In this document: positions 8,450 through 16,408 of the stretch, in pieces
Position numbering within the stretch: position 1 is the first letter of the stretch
Layout: every line of letters begins with the position of its first letter
Source: Candidatus Daviesbacteria bacterium
Lineage (GTDB): Bacteria; Patescibacteria; Microgenomatia; Daviesbacterales; UBA10151
Assembly: GCA_016187025.1 (NCBI GenBank)
Contig: JACPKM010000004.1
Location: forward strand, 236,715-300,714
Length of the DNA: 64,000 nucleotides
Direction: 5' to 3'
Program-made: the position numbers and the translations under genes
Notes under the pieces: model-generated
What the model was told of the DNA's origin: nothing
Databases searched by the model: none
The model's input: only the letters and a program-made list of their open reading frames with translations

Positions 8450-9145
8450 TTATGGGGTGGTGAGGACTTTTAAGGCATTTGCTGCTGCGTTTTCTTCAGC
8501 TTCCTGTTTATTGCTGCCTTTACCTTTGCTGATGTTTTTGCCTGATATAAATACCCCGACTGTAAACTCTTTTGCATGGTCCGGGCCCTCAGTTGTTATG
8601 ACCCGGTATTGAGGAGATTCCTTAAGTTTCTCCTGAACAACTTCTTGGAGTTGGCTTTTGGCATCTTTTGGAGGCCCAAAATGAATCTCTTTTTCAAACA
8701 GCGGAAGAAGGGTTTTTTCTATAAAGCTTTTGGCTGCCTCTAAACCTTTATCAATAAAAATGGTACCGATTAATGCTTCATAGGTGTTGGCAAGAAGTTG
8801 TGGGTTTTCCCTTCCACCTGAGGCATCCTCCCCTTTGGACAAAAACAAATACTCACCCAAACCAAGCTGCTGGGCTGCCTTTGCCAAAGAAGGTGTTTTT
8901 ACAATATATGACCTAAGGTTTGTTAAATCCCCTTCTGTATCGTCTGGTCTTTTGACATACAAAATATTTGAAATCACAAAGGACAAGATAGTGTCACCTA
9001 AAAACTCCAATCTCTCATTTGACTGGATTTTTATTTTGGTCTCATTTAAGTAAGACCTGTGTATAAATGCTTGTTTTAGGAGATTTGAATCATCAAACTT
9101 GAGACCCAAACTTACCAAAAGTTTGTTAAACTTACCTTCACCCAT
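8450..9145 (-). CDS. rnc: Ribonuclease III
   Basis: 231 residues, normal length. The RNase III domain has the signature ERLEFLGDTILSFVISNILY with catalytic Glu and Asp, and a second acidic site in ANTYEALIGTIFIDKG. A dsRNA-binding domain follows from about 155 (DAKSQLQEVVQEKL ... NKQEAEENAAANAL). It processes rRNA precursors and other duplex RNA. It precedes an ACP-like gene by 4 nt. Confidence 0.96.
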   Translation of the reverse strand: MGEGKFNKLLVSLGLKFDDSNLLKQAFIHRSYLNETKIKIQSNERLEFLGDTILSFVISNILYVKRPDDTEGDLTNLRSYIVKTPSLAKAAQQLGLGEYLFLSKGEDASGGRENPQLLANTYEALIGTIFIDKGLEAAKSFIEKTLLPLFEKEIHFGPPKDAKSQLQEVVQEKLKESPQYRVITTEGPDHAKEFTVGVFISGKNISKGKGSNKQEAEENAAANALKVLTTP

Positions 9146-9149
9146 AAAC

Positions 9150-9386
9150 TTATTCTAAAGAGTTATCTTCTACAAGCACCAAAAGATCTTCTAACTTCTG
9201 CAAGTTTTCAACATCTTCAGGCTCAAAAGTGATGTTGTATTTTTGAGATAACTCATGCAAAAGATCATTTAACTCAATTGGTCCTAACCCGAGATCTTCT
9301 CTTAACAGACTTTGTTTATCAAGATCTTCGGCAGATAACCCTAAATGTTCTGCTATTGTTTCCAAGATTTCTCTATTTGTTGGCAT
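9150..9386 (-). CDS. Acyl-carrier-protein-like protein without the carrier serine
   Basis: 78 residues with the four-helix ACP pattern: a first helix, then LLREDLGLGPIELNDLLHEL, and an acidic C-terminus. In true ACPs the turn reads D-S-L, with Ser carrying 4'-phosphopantetheine. Here the aligned residues are G-P-I, so the attachment site is missing. It sits between rnc and nusB; ACP next to rnc is a common bacterial arrangement. I infer a structural or regulatory ACP-like protein rather than a lipid carrier. A good SD (AGGAGG) is present. Confidence 0.75.
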   Translation of the reverse strand: MPTNREILETIAEHLGLSAEDLDKQSLLREDLGLGPIELNDLLHELSQKYNITFEPEDVENLQKLEDLLVLVEDNSLE

Positions 9387-9402
9387 ATAGACACCTCCTT
9401 AA

Positions 9403-9765
9403 TTATATGATTTTTTCTGATTCTATTAACTTTCCCAAGACTCCATTAATAAAACCCGGGCTTGACTGGGCTCCAAACTCTTTGGCCAATTCAATTGCTT
9501 CATCTACGACCACTTTTGGTGGTGTGCCCTTCTTAATTATTAACTCAAAAATTGCTAAACGCAAGATAGCTAAATCAACCCGGTTGATTTGTTCTACAGG
9601 CCTATCTGGAGCCGATTGGGCTATAAGTTTATCAATCTTTTTTAAATTGTCAACTATAGGTTTAGATTTGCTAGACACAGTATTTACGTTGCTAAAATTC
9701 CAGGAAAAAAGCTCTTGCATCAGCCGGATACGTTTGATGTGTCTTGGGTCTGATTTGGTTTTCAT
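9403..9765 (-). CDS. nusB: Transcription antitermination factor NusB
   Basis: 120 residues. All-helical NusB fold: KRIRLMQELFSWNF near the start and NRVDLAILRLAIFEL, PPKVVVDEAIELAKEFG, FINGVLGKL in the C-terminal half, the family's most conserved stretch. NusB binds boxA RNA with S10 in rRNA antitermination. The start overlaps the rpmF stop by one base. Confidence 0.95.
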   Translation of the reverse strand: MKTKSDPRHIKRIRLMQELFSWNFSNVNTVSSKSKPIVDNLKKIDKLIAQSAPDRPVEQINRVDLAILRLAIFELIIKKGTPPKVVVDEAIELAKEFGAQSSPGFINGVLGKLIESEKII

Positions 9766-9962
9766 TAAACCTTTGTTACTTTGACGGCTCCAGAGGAAAC
9801 TTGTTTGTCACCATAAAAACCACACTCTTTACAAACAATGTGTGGAAGAGTTGGCTTGCCGCAATTCTTGCATACAACCAAACTTGCTTGCTTTAACATT
9901 ATTGAAGCACGTCTTGTTCTTTTCCGTGCTTTAGAGTGTCTACGCTTCGGTTCCTGAGACAT
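9765..9962 (-). CDS. rpmF: 50S ribosomal protein L32
   Basis: 65 residues. The N-terminus has the L32 motif PKRRHSKARKRTRRA, followed by a zinc ribbon made of CKNCGKP and CKECGFYG. The four cysteines suggest a zinc-bound form. It lies 9 nt after recG and is coupled to nusB. Confidence 0.96.
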   Translation of the reverse strand: MSQEPKRRHSKARKRTRRASIMLKQASLVVCKNCGKPTLPHIVCKECGFYGDKQVSSGAVKVTKV

Positions 9963-9971
9963 AAAAATTTA

Positions 9972-11990
9972 CTAGTCAGGCATTACTTCTTTTGCCAAAC
10001 TGGATAATTTTGCCTGAAGGGGTGGATATTTGTCAAGCGTAGGATCATCAGACAAAATATTTTTTGCAGCCTCCCTTGTTTTTTCAATTAATGTCAGATC
10101 AGAAAATGAGGCTATTTTTAAATCAAACCTGCCTGATTGTCTGGTGCCAAAAATTTCCCCTGCTCCCCTAATTTTTAAATCTAGTTCTGCCAATTTTAAT
10201 CCATCATCAATTTTTTCTAGGTTTTTTAGCCTGCTTATGGCTGATGAGTCAGAGCCTTCAGTAAAAAGCAAACAATAAGATTGCTTCTCACCTCTGCCTA
10301 CCCTGCCTCTTAGCTGATGCAGTTGTGCCAAACCAAACCTTTCAGCAGACTCTATTACCATGATTGTGGCATTTGTTACATCAACCCCTACTTCGACAAC
10401 GGAGGTGGCAACCAGGATATCTATTTTTTTATCTTTAAAACCGTTTAACACTTGCTCCTTCTCTTTTGATTTTAGTCTTCCATGTAAAATTCCAAGTTTT
10501 AGATCAGAAAAAACTTGCTTTTGTAGTTTTTCATACTCATAAGTTGCAGCTTTTGCCGAGGTTAAGGTTTCTGAAAGCTCAATTAAGGGGGTAATTATGT
10601 AAGCCTGATCACCGTCTTTAACTTTTTTTCTGATAAACTCATATGCATCAGTTCGTTTTTTTGATGGAACCACATGAGTATTTATCTTTTTCCGGCCTTT
10701 TGGCAGCTCATCTATTACTGAGATATCCAAATCTCCATATAAAGTTAAGGCAACAGTCCTTGGAATGGGTGTAGCAGTAGTTGTTAAAAAATGGGGTAGT
10801 TTGCCCCTGCTTCTCAAAACCGTTCTCTGCCCTACCCCAAACCTTTGCTGCTCATCTATGATGACTAAACCTACATCTTCGGTAATTAATTTATCTGAGA
10901 GTAAAGCATGGGTGCCGATTATCACATCTCCTTTTTCAGATTTTCTGCTTCCTGTATAAATTCCAACTTTGATCCCCATTGGCTCAAGCAGTCTTGAAAC
11001 AGTAGACAGATGCTGAAAAGCCAAAACCTCAGTAGGAGCCATAAAAAGAGTTTTGAGGCTGTTTAAATAAGTTACATACATAATCACAGCTGCAACAACA
11101 GTTTTACCAGAGCCTACCTCGCCTTGTATCAGCCGGTTCATCGGTTGGTTTCTCCCCAAATCATTTAGAACATCTTTTATTACTCTTTTTTGAGCAGAGG
11201 TTAGCTCAAATGGCAGCCCTTTTATAAACTTTTCTACTTTTTTTATATTGGGGTTTAAAGGTTTGGTAGCAGGTTTATTTTTCCAGCTCAACCTCATCTT
11301 TTGGGTTGCCAGCTGAATATAGAAAAGCTCATCAAAGCCGAGTCTCTCTTTTGCTTTTTGCACATCTTCATAATTTTTTGGAAAATGTATTTTGGAAATT
11401 GCATCATCTAAATCAAGCATGCTATCTTTAACCTCCTTTGGCAAAGGATCACTGATTTGCTCTTTCACCTTGGGAAGCATTTGAGAGATTTTTGCTCTTA
11501 ACCATTTCGAAGTCAGCCCATAAGTTTCAGGATAAACAGGAACCAGTCTGCCAGTATGTAAGGTTGTAGTGGGTAGTGAGTAGGTTTCAGGTAACTTCTC
11601 CCAAACAGGGGCAACTATAGAGATTTTATTTTTGTATTTGCTCACTTTGCCTGAAACCTGTAACCTGTCACCTGTTTTTATCTGTTTTGTGAGCCAGCTT
11701 TGGTGAAACCAGGTTAACTCAATAGGACTGGTGCCATCATTAAAAATTGCCTGAGTAATGATTTTTCTTGATCTGGTGAAGATGTTTCTAATTGACCAAA
11801 TTTCGCCCTGTAAGGTCACTTTTTCACCTACTTTAGCATCTAAAGCACTAGATACATTGGAAAAATCATCATACCTAAAAGGGAAATGATAAATTAGATC
11901 TTCCAGAGTATAAAGGTTTAGCCTCTCTAGCTTTTTTGCAGTTGTGTACCCGATTCCTGATATTTGACTTAGCTGAAGCTTTAAATCCAT
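9972..11990 (-). CDS. recG: ATP-dependent DNA helicase RecG
   Basis: 672 residues. A wedge/OB domain occupies about the first 230 residues (FPFRYDDFSNVSSAL is characteristic). Then come the SF2 helicase motifs: QGEVGSGKT (Walker A), VIIDEQQRFGV (the usual DEQH is DEQQ here), TATPIPRT, and QLRGRVGRG in motif VI. RecG remodels stalled forks and Holliday junctions. Two heptamer arrays lie inside the wedge-domain coding sequence. A second, truncated copy of its 5' end lies at 12671-12892. Confidence 0.96.
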   Translation of the reverse strand: MDLKLQLSQISGIGYTTAKKLERLNLYTLEDLIYHFPFRYDDFSNVSSALDAKVGEKVTLQGEIWSIRNIFTRSRKIITQAIFNDGTSPIELTWFHQSWLTKQIKTGDRLQVSGKVSKYKNKISIVAPVWEKLPETYSLPTTTLHTGRLVPVYPETYGLTSKWLRAKISQMLPKVKEQISDPLPKEVKDSMLDLDDAISKIHFPKNYEDVQKAKERLGFDELFYIQLATQKMRLSWKNKPATKPLNPNIKKVEKFIKGLPFELTSAQKRVIKDVLNDLGRNQPMNRLIQGEVGSGKTVVAAVIMYVTYLNSLKTLFMAPTEVLAFQHLSTVSRLLEPMGIKVGIYTGSRKSEKGDVIIGTHALLSDKLITEDVGLVIIDEQQRFGVGQRTVLRSRGKLPHFLTTTATPIPRTVALTLYGDLDISVIDELPKGRKKINTHVVPSKKRTDAYEFIRKKVKDGDQAYIITPLIELSETLTSAKAATYEYEKLQKQVFSDLKLGILHGRLKSKEKEQVLNGFKDKKIDILVATSVVEVGVDVTNATIMVIESAERFGLAQLHQLRGRVGRGEKQSYCLLFTEGSDSSAISRLKNLEKIDDGLKLAELDLKIRGAGEIFGTRQSGRFDLKIASFSDLTLIEKTREAAKNILSDDPTLDKYPPLQAKLSSLAKEVMPD
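11562..11596. repeat. Heptamer array inside recG (first)
   Basis: Consecutive 7-mers ggttgta, gtgggta, gtgagta, ggtttca, ggtaact. The first three units, with one base on the left and two on the right, are identical to 33801-33824 in the atpE-atpF gap. In recG it codes (antisense) for residues around YSLPTTTLHTG. Confidence 0.78.
11650..11677. repeat. Heptamer array inside recG (second)
   Basis: Four 7-mers sharing the first four bases: cctgaaa, cctgtaa, cctgtca, cctgttt. It is in frame in the recG wedge domain, about 55 bp from the first array. Confidence 0.7.
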
Positions 11991-12096
11991 TACGGGGATA
12001 TTTTACTATAGATTGGTTTGCTACGGGGTTACTAATAACTAAACAAGCTAGTAATTCGGGTTTTATTTGGTATAAACTGGAGTAAGCAGTTGATGC

Positions 12097-12102
12097 TATA
12101 AT
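12097..12102 (+). promoter_or_regulatory. Extended -10 promoter of the broken DUF3800 gene
   Basis: TGcTATAAT (extended -10, TGn at 12094-12096) lies 25 nt upstream of the ATG at 12128. No good -35 is visible. It is divergent from recG (start 11990). Nothing else was seen in 12003-12090. Confidence 0.45.
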
Positions 12103-12127
12103 TCGAGCAAAGCGAGAATCCTAAAAT

Positions 12128-12522
12128 ATGCTTCCCAATAGAGTTTATTGTTATGTTGATGAAAGTGGCCAAGATACTGAAGGTGAAATCTTTCTATACT
12201 AACAATTGCTAAAACAGTTTTTGCCATTAAAGACTATAAAGAGCACAGATTTATTGTTTTAGTAGATGGGTTAGGTAAAAAGGATCAAAAATATTATGGT
12301 TCAGAGCTTAGAAAACTTGGTGTTCCCTCAAGGGAGGTAAAAGGAGTAACGAGAGATCAAAGTGATGCCTTAATAAGGCTTGCTGATAGCATAGCTGGTT
12401 TTGTTAGAGATGTAATTGAGAGTAAAGATAAGGATAAGCAGAGCTTGCAAGATAAATCTTTTAAAAAGCTTGAATCGCTTTTTGAAAAGGCGGTTGATGA
12501 TAACATACTGGTTGAGGTTTAG
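12128..12522 (+). pseudogene. Broken DUF3800-like gene
   Basis: The ATG at 12128 opens a frame reading RVYCYVDESGQDTEGEIF, in which YVDESG is the start motif of DUF3800 proteins (RNase H-like fold, often in mobile or defence contexts). It stops at once. The next frame is then open from about 12205 to TAG at 12522, with DYKEHRFIVLVDGLGKKD and SDALIRLADSIAGFV, the conserved second part of the family. A central piece of the usual protein is missing and the frames differ, so this is a deletion remnant. Confidence 0.65.
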
Positions 12523-12527
12523 GCCAT

Positions 12528-12617
12528 AAAAAACCCCCTATTGCTAGGGGGAGCAGCCTAGTCCTTCGATTTCTCTCAGAACAGCTCACCTGTACGATTA
12601 GTCTTCGGCTGAACTTT
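12528..12617 (-). ncRNA. Putative small RNA of about 90 nt, family unknown
   Basis: A complete transcription unit without a reading frame: consensus promoter (12624-12652), a structured stretch, and a strong terminator. CAGCC near the 5' end (opposite 12607-12611) can pair with GGCTG near the 3' end (12554-12558). An internal hairpin GTACAG-gtgag-CTGTTC is possible. It lacks the SRP RNA GGAA core, the 6S bubble and tRNA features. It is convergent with, and just past the 3' end of, the DUF3800 remnant. Function unknown. Confidence 0.6.
12534..12551 (-). terminator. Rho-independent terminator of the small RNA
   Basis: On the minus strand, CCCCCTA-gcaa-TAGGGGG makes a perfect 7-bp stem followed at once by six T. 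It ends the small RNA just before the stop of the convergent DUF3800 remnant. Confidence 0.8.
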
Positions 12618-12623
12618 AAATAA

Positions 12624-12652
12624 ATCCTACCACAAAACTTTATCTTTGTCAA
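12624..12652 (-). promoter_or_regulatory. Sigma-70-type promoter of the small RNA
   Basis: On the minus strand: TTGACA (12652-12647), 17-nt spacer, TAGGAT (12629-12624). This is among the best -35/-10 matches in the window. Predicted start about 12617. It also lies downstream of the truncated recG copy. Confidence 0.7.
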
Positions 12653-12670
12653 AAAAAACATTCTTTTGTG

Positions 12671-12892
12671 TTAAGCGAAGTTTAAATTTCTAATTGACCA
12701 AATTTCGCCCTGTAAGGTCACTTTTTCACCTACTTTAGCACCTAAAGCACTAGATACATTGGAAAAATCATCATACCTAAAAGGAAAATGATAAATCAAA
12801 TCCTCAATAGTGTTTAAACTAAAGAAGCTTAGTTTATAGGCAAGGAATGATCCGATACCTGAGATTTGAATTAGAGTAGTTTTGAGATCCAT
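12671..12892 (-). pseudogene. Truncated duplicate of the recG 5' end
   Basis: A 73-residue frame starts MDLKTTLIQISGIG and repeats the RecG N-terminus. From FPFRYDDFSNVSSAL through KVTLQGEIWSIRN it is nearly identical to recG, at DNA level as well (about 100 bp with few differences), while the first 35 codons have diverged. It breaks off after IWSIRN with an unrelated tail and stop. It looks like a remnant of recombination or duplication, with the DUF3800 remnant and small RNA caught between the copies. A short protein from it is possible but unlikely to be a helicase. Confidence 0.8.
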
Positions 12893-12928
12893 GAAGATGT
12901 ATTTTACTACTATTATCTTAATAGACTA

Positions 12929-14842
12929 TCAGGTGTTCTTGACTTTTTTGAAGTCAAAAGCTAGTTTCTTACCTTGAGTAATCTGAAAACCAGATACTTC
13001 CCATCCAGGAGTTTTTTCTGTGAGCTTTTCTTTAATAATTCTATTTAAATTGGCAACATAACCTTCTATCTCTCCCCTTTTTAATTCAGCAATTCCTAAG
13101 TTTCCTACATGATGATTTTTAACACTTACTCCTCCTGAAGAATCATTTACAAGTTCAACATCAAATGTCGTATCTACATTTACAGTTCCAAAAAAGGTTT
13201 TTTTCTCTGCATGGACTCCAGCAGAAATAGCCAGTCCTCCTTCAGGCGTAAACTGGTATTGAGGATTTAAGATGCGACCATTTGCTGGAAGTGGTAACGT
13301 TTTAACATAATCTACAAGTCTGTCAACTCCTGCAACAATTCTTTGTCTTTCAGATCTACTTCCTCTTAATGTTTCGTTTAATTGATCTATCAGAGATACT
13401 CCTGGTTTAGGAGTAATTTCTGTGGTATGTACTTGTGGAACAGCAGGTTTTTCGCTCTTAGTTGGTGGAAAAGATGGACCCTTGTTTTCTGATATTACAG
13501 GTTTTGGTTGTAGATTATTGCTTGGCCTCAATATTACTGCGGGAGATAAGGTTAGTCCGTAGTATCTAATTATATCCTGAACGGATTTATATACAGCTCG
13601 ACCAATACTTGGATCAACAATTTGCACTTCTAAGTTTCCATCACTTGTTCTTCTTACTCTACGTCCAGGTAATATAAAGCCTATTCGTCCTGTTTCAACA
13701 CCTCTTGGACCAATAGTACAGTCATTAATAGGTAAAATTGCTACTGCTCCTTCTTCAACGTTTTGAAGTATATCTGCAAGGGAGTTTGTTTCTCTAAATC
13801 TTATCTCAGGTGCTTGTAAAGATAATGCGGAAAGTAACTCCTTTATACTTCCACCTCTTTGATGCTCCGTAGCATATCTACTACCTCCAAGTGCTGCGAT
13901 CAAAGCACCTTCAGCATGTCTAGAGTGATTAAACCCTTCTCCTAGAAGATGTCTTATAGCATTTTCAGCTGAAGCAAACACAGAGCTGTCCATTCCAAAA
14001 GGATCTGCCTGCGTTCTAATATTTCGTACAGGTTGAGGTTCACGTAAATGCATTAATCTTGGATATCTTTGCCTGACATCCTTCTCAGCTTCGCGAAACC
14101 TCATGAGAGTTTTATCATCAAAATTAAATCCTCTTTCTCTTGCTTCATTCCCCATCCTTGCAAGTTCATTTTCTAGAACCCTATCAAGTACCCTCCCTGA
14201 GTTTGGTGATCCAGAAGGAGTTTTAGTGTCTTTTTTTCCTTCTTTTTGTAATATTCTGGCTTGTTTTAGATATACCCACTGTGAACCATAAATTACTGTG
14301 GCTGCCTCATCTATTGACTTTGCATATTCTGACTTTACTTTTTCTCTATCTTGAGGTTTATTAGCCTGCTCAATTGTCTTTAAAAATCTTTGTGACATTT
14401 TTTCAAATTCTAAAGCTGTAGGATAATCTCTTGCTACTCTGTATATATCTCTTGGTACCAGCTGATTTTCTTGAGTAATATCTCCTCTTCTGGTGGCAAA
14501 TGAGACCACTCTTCTTAAATGTCTATGGTCTGCATCTTCTCCTTTGAATCTATCAAATACAGCCACTGGATTTTCTCTATCAGATTGAGCATCAACAGGA
14601 GTGGGAATAACAGCTAACAGTTGTCTTAAATCTTTATCACCTATACTACCTGATACCAGTCCTTGATGGTACTTATCTTTCTCATCAGTAGTTACATCTA
14701 CTTTATCCAAAAGTACCAATCTTGGATTTCCTCTGACAATTGAGGCTACTATTTTATTTTGACGTCTAATATTAGGGATAGGTTCTTGTTGGGCAACCAT
14801 TAATGAAGCTGATATTTCAGATGAGTGTTCTGTACTTGCCAT
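12929..14842 (-). CDS. Large unknown protein with the shared ~180-residue domain
   Basis: 637 residues from the preferred ATG (an in-frame ATG at 14860 adds six). Residues about 26-205 form a domain (RRQNKIVASIVRGNPRLVL ... GSQWVYLKQARILQKEG) also found in the proteins at 16409-17737 and 17907-19913. A middle region (about 290-440, ending VQIVDPSIGRAVYKSV) faintly recalls a C39-like papain fold, but no catalytic Cys is visible. The C-terminus (about 530-637) is a beta domain ending in SGFQITQGKKLAFDF, possibly lipid- or ligand-binding. No membrane segment. Function unknown; it is the last gene of the 12.9-26.5 kb cluster. Confidence 0.7.
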   Translation of the reverse strand: MASTEHSSEISASLMVAQQEPIPNIRRQNKIVASIVRGNPRLVLLDKVDVTTDEKDKYHQGLVSGSIGDKDLRQLLAVIPTPVDAQSDRENPVAVFDRFKGEDADHRHLRRVVSFATRRGDITQENQLVPRDIYRVARDYPTALEFEKMSQRFLKTIEQANKPQDREKVKSEYAKSIDEAATVIYGSQWVYLKQARILQKEGKKDTKTPSGSPNSGRVLDRVLENELARMGNEARERGFNFDDKTLMRFREAEKDVRQRYPRLMHLREPQPVRNIRTQADPFGMDSSVFASAENAIRHLLGEGFNHSRHAEGALIAALGGSRYATEHQRGGSIKELLSALSLQAPEIRFRETNSLADILQNVEEGAVAILPINDCTIGPRGVETGRIGFILPGRRVRRTSDGNLEVQIVDPSIGRAVYKSVQDIIRYYGLTLSPAVILRPSNNLQPKPVISENKGPSFPPTKSEKPAVPQVHTTEITPKPGVSLIDQLNETLRGSRSERQRIVAGVDRLVDYVKTLPLPANGRILNPQYQFTPEGGLAISAGVHAEKKTFFGTVNVDTTFDVELVNDSSGGVSVKNHHVGNLGIAELKRGEIEGYVANLNRIIKEKLTEKTPGWEVSGFQITQGKKLAFDFKKVKNT

Positions 14843-14951
14843 AATTATGTATTTTAACATAAATTATAGGATAGATCTATCTAGTTAAGAACAAAACCTA
14901 ACCAATATCAAACCTATAACACTTGACAAAAGGGCATTCATATTCAAGCTC

Positions 14952-16406
14952 CTACTGAATTGAAGAGGTGACTGTAGTAGATGGTTCGCCCCTACCCAGT
15001 AATTTGTTTTTGACTAATTTTCTAATGGATTGCCAATATTTGTTTACTCTATCAGAAGTATAAGGATCTCCTCCATCTGGAATGAGCATATGTTGAGGTA
15101 GAAATCCGTTTTGAGCTTCATCTCGAATACTTTCTACCTGCATCCCTCTTACATGCTGGAAATTTACAATATTATGTGCTCTGTTTACACCTCCGTCCCC
15201 CCAATAAGGGTCATGTATGATTATTTCTTTTTGAGGATCTGCTTCTGGTATTGTTGTATCGACATTACTTCTATTAAGAAGTAGCTCTTTGGCAAGCCCT
15301 AAACCTGAAAGGCCAATAGTGAACAGATTTCCTAAATTTCCCATACCTACAGATAAAAGATTTCTATCAAAATCCGGTTGCATCATTCCTTGATCAATTT
15401 CTGTTTGCATAAGGTCATAGAGTTCTTTTACAAAAAAGTAATTCTCCTTCACCTTTGATTGAAGCTTTTTTAACAAAGCCTTAACCAGGACATTTTTACG
15501 ATAACTTCTTTCGTCCTGTTTACCATCGGGGTTTTCATCCTCCGCCAGAATAAACCTCATTGCTGTTAAAGTATCCATCTGCTGAGGACCGGCTTTAATA
15601 AGTTTTGGACCATATTCTTGACCACCTAGTTTAAAGGGTCCAGTTAGGTGATCTTTTTGCACCTGCACATCTAAAGGACCAACTTTATCCAAGAGATCTC
15701 TGATTACTGTATCTTTTATAACCATCTGGTAATCTATTGCCAAACCTGTGGCTTCTTCCACAACTTCTCGAACTTGATCAAACTTTCCTTCACGATAAAC
15801 ATGACGCATATACATAGTTTGCACTCTTCCATCACTTTGTCTTTTTTCTAAATTCGGTGTTCTTATATCGCGGCTTAAAGATACTGACCTGATTTTTCCA
15901 GTTTTCAAATCATAAGAGATGACTGTAGGTGATCCACCATAGTTTGCATAACTTTCTCCATGCTCTTCCCAATATACCCATAAAACTGCATTAACTGTGT
16001 TGTCGCTAAGTTCCTTATCAACCCTTTTACTATATTCCGGATCGTTTCTTTCTCTTTCTGCTCTTTTGCGGTATGCCTGTTCAACAAAAGGTTTTAGGAG
16101 TTCATTAGTAAGTTTTACTTCTTTAACTGGTGGTTTAGTTGGTTCAGCAGTAGCGGTTGGAGGTAGTGGGGGTTGATCTCCTTTTGAAGGTATATTTGTA
16201 GGGGGAAAATGCTGATTTGATTCTACTCGAGGAGTTCGCAATAATCCTGGAACTAGTAAAGAGGCGAAACCCGCAGCGACAGCAGCACCACCACCCAATA
16301 AAAATCTTCTCCTGGAAGCATCCGGAGGGATAGCTCCAGATTCACCGAGTCTTATGAAATTAACTTTTCCTCCTAAAATTGGATCTATTTCAGATATTGG
16401 TTCCAT
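14952..16406 (-). CDS. LCP-family (LytR-CpsA-Psr) protein with Tat-type signal
   Basis: 484 residues. Residues 31-56 read SRRRFLLGGGAAVAAGFASL, a twin-arginine-type signal or anchor, followed by a Pro-rich linker. The LCP domain (about 130-330) shows VSLSRDIRTPN (the conserved Arg/Asp site), IDYQMVIKDTVIRDLLDKVG and an ERSYRKNVLVKAL segment. LCP enzymes transfer undecaprenyl-linked glycopolymers to peptidoglycan or protein. Its place among glycosyltransferase genes suggests a ligation step for a surface glycan. It starts 3 nt after the previous stop. Confidence 0.82.
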   Translation of the reverse strand: MEPISEIDPILGGKVNFIRLGESGAIPPDASRRRFLLGGGAAVAAGFASLLVPGLLRTPRVESNQHFPPTNIPSKGDQPPLPPTATAEPTKPPVKEVKLTNELLKPFVEQAYRKRAERERNDPEYSKRVDKELSDNTVNAVLWVYWEEHGESYANYGGSPTVISYDLKTGKIRSVSLSRDIRTPNLEKRQSDGRVQTMYMRHVYREGKFDQVREVVEEATGLAIDYQMVIKDTVIRDLLDKVGPLDVQVQKDHLTGPFKLGGQEYGPKLIKAGPQQMDTLTAMRFILAEDENPDGKQDERSYRKNVLVKALLKKLQSKVKENYFFVKELYDLMQTEIDQGMMQPDFDRNLLSVGMGNLGNLFTIGLSGLGLAKELLLNRSNVDTTIPEADPQKEIIIHDPYWGDGGVNRAHNIVNFQHVRGMQVESIRDEAQNGFLPQHMLIPDGGDPYTSDRVNKYWQSIRKLVKNKLLGRGEPSTTVTSSIQ

Positions 16407-16408
16407 AA

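Noticed and set aside
12528..12617. SRP (4.5S) RNA, tmRNA or 6S RNA as identity of the small RNA
   Set aside because: The GGAA-loop SRP core, a tRNA-like end and the 6S open bubble are not present.
12461..12661. Minus-strand frame of 66 codons over the small-RNA locus
   Set aside because: It crosses the promoter, the terminator hairpin and the end of the DUF3800 remnant, and shows no protein-like conservation; the RNA reading explains the features better.
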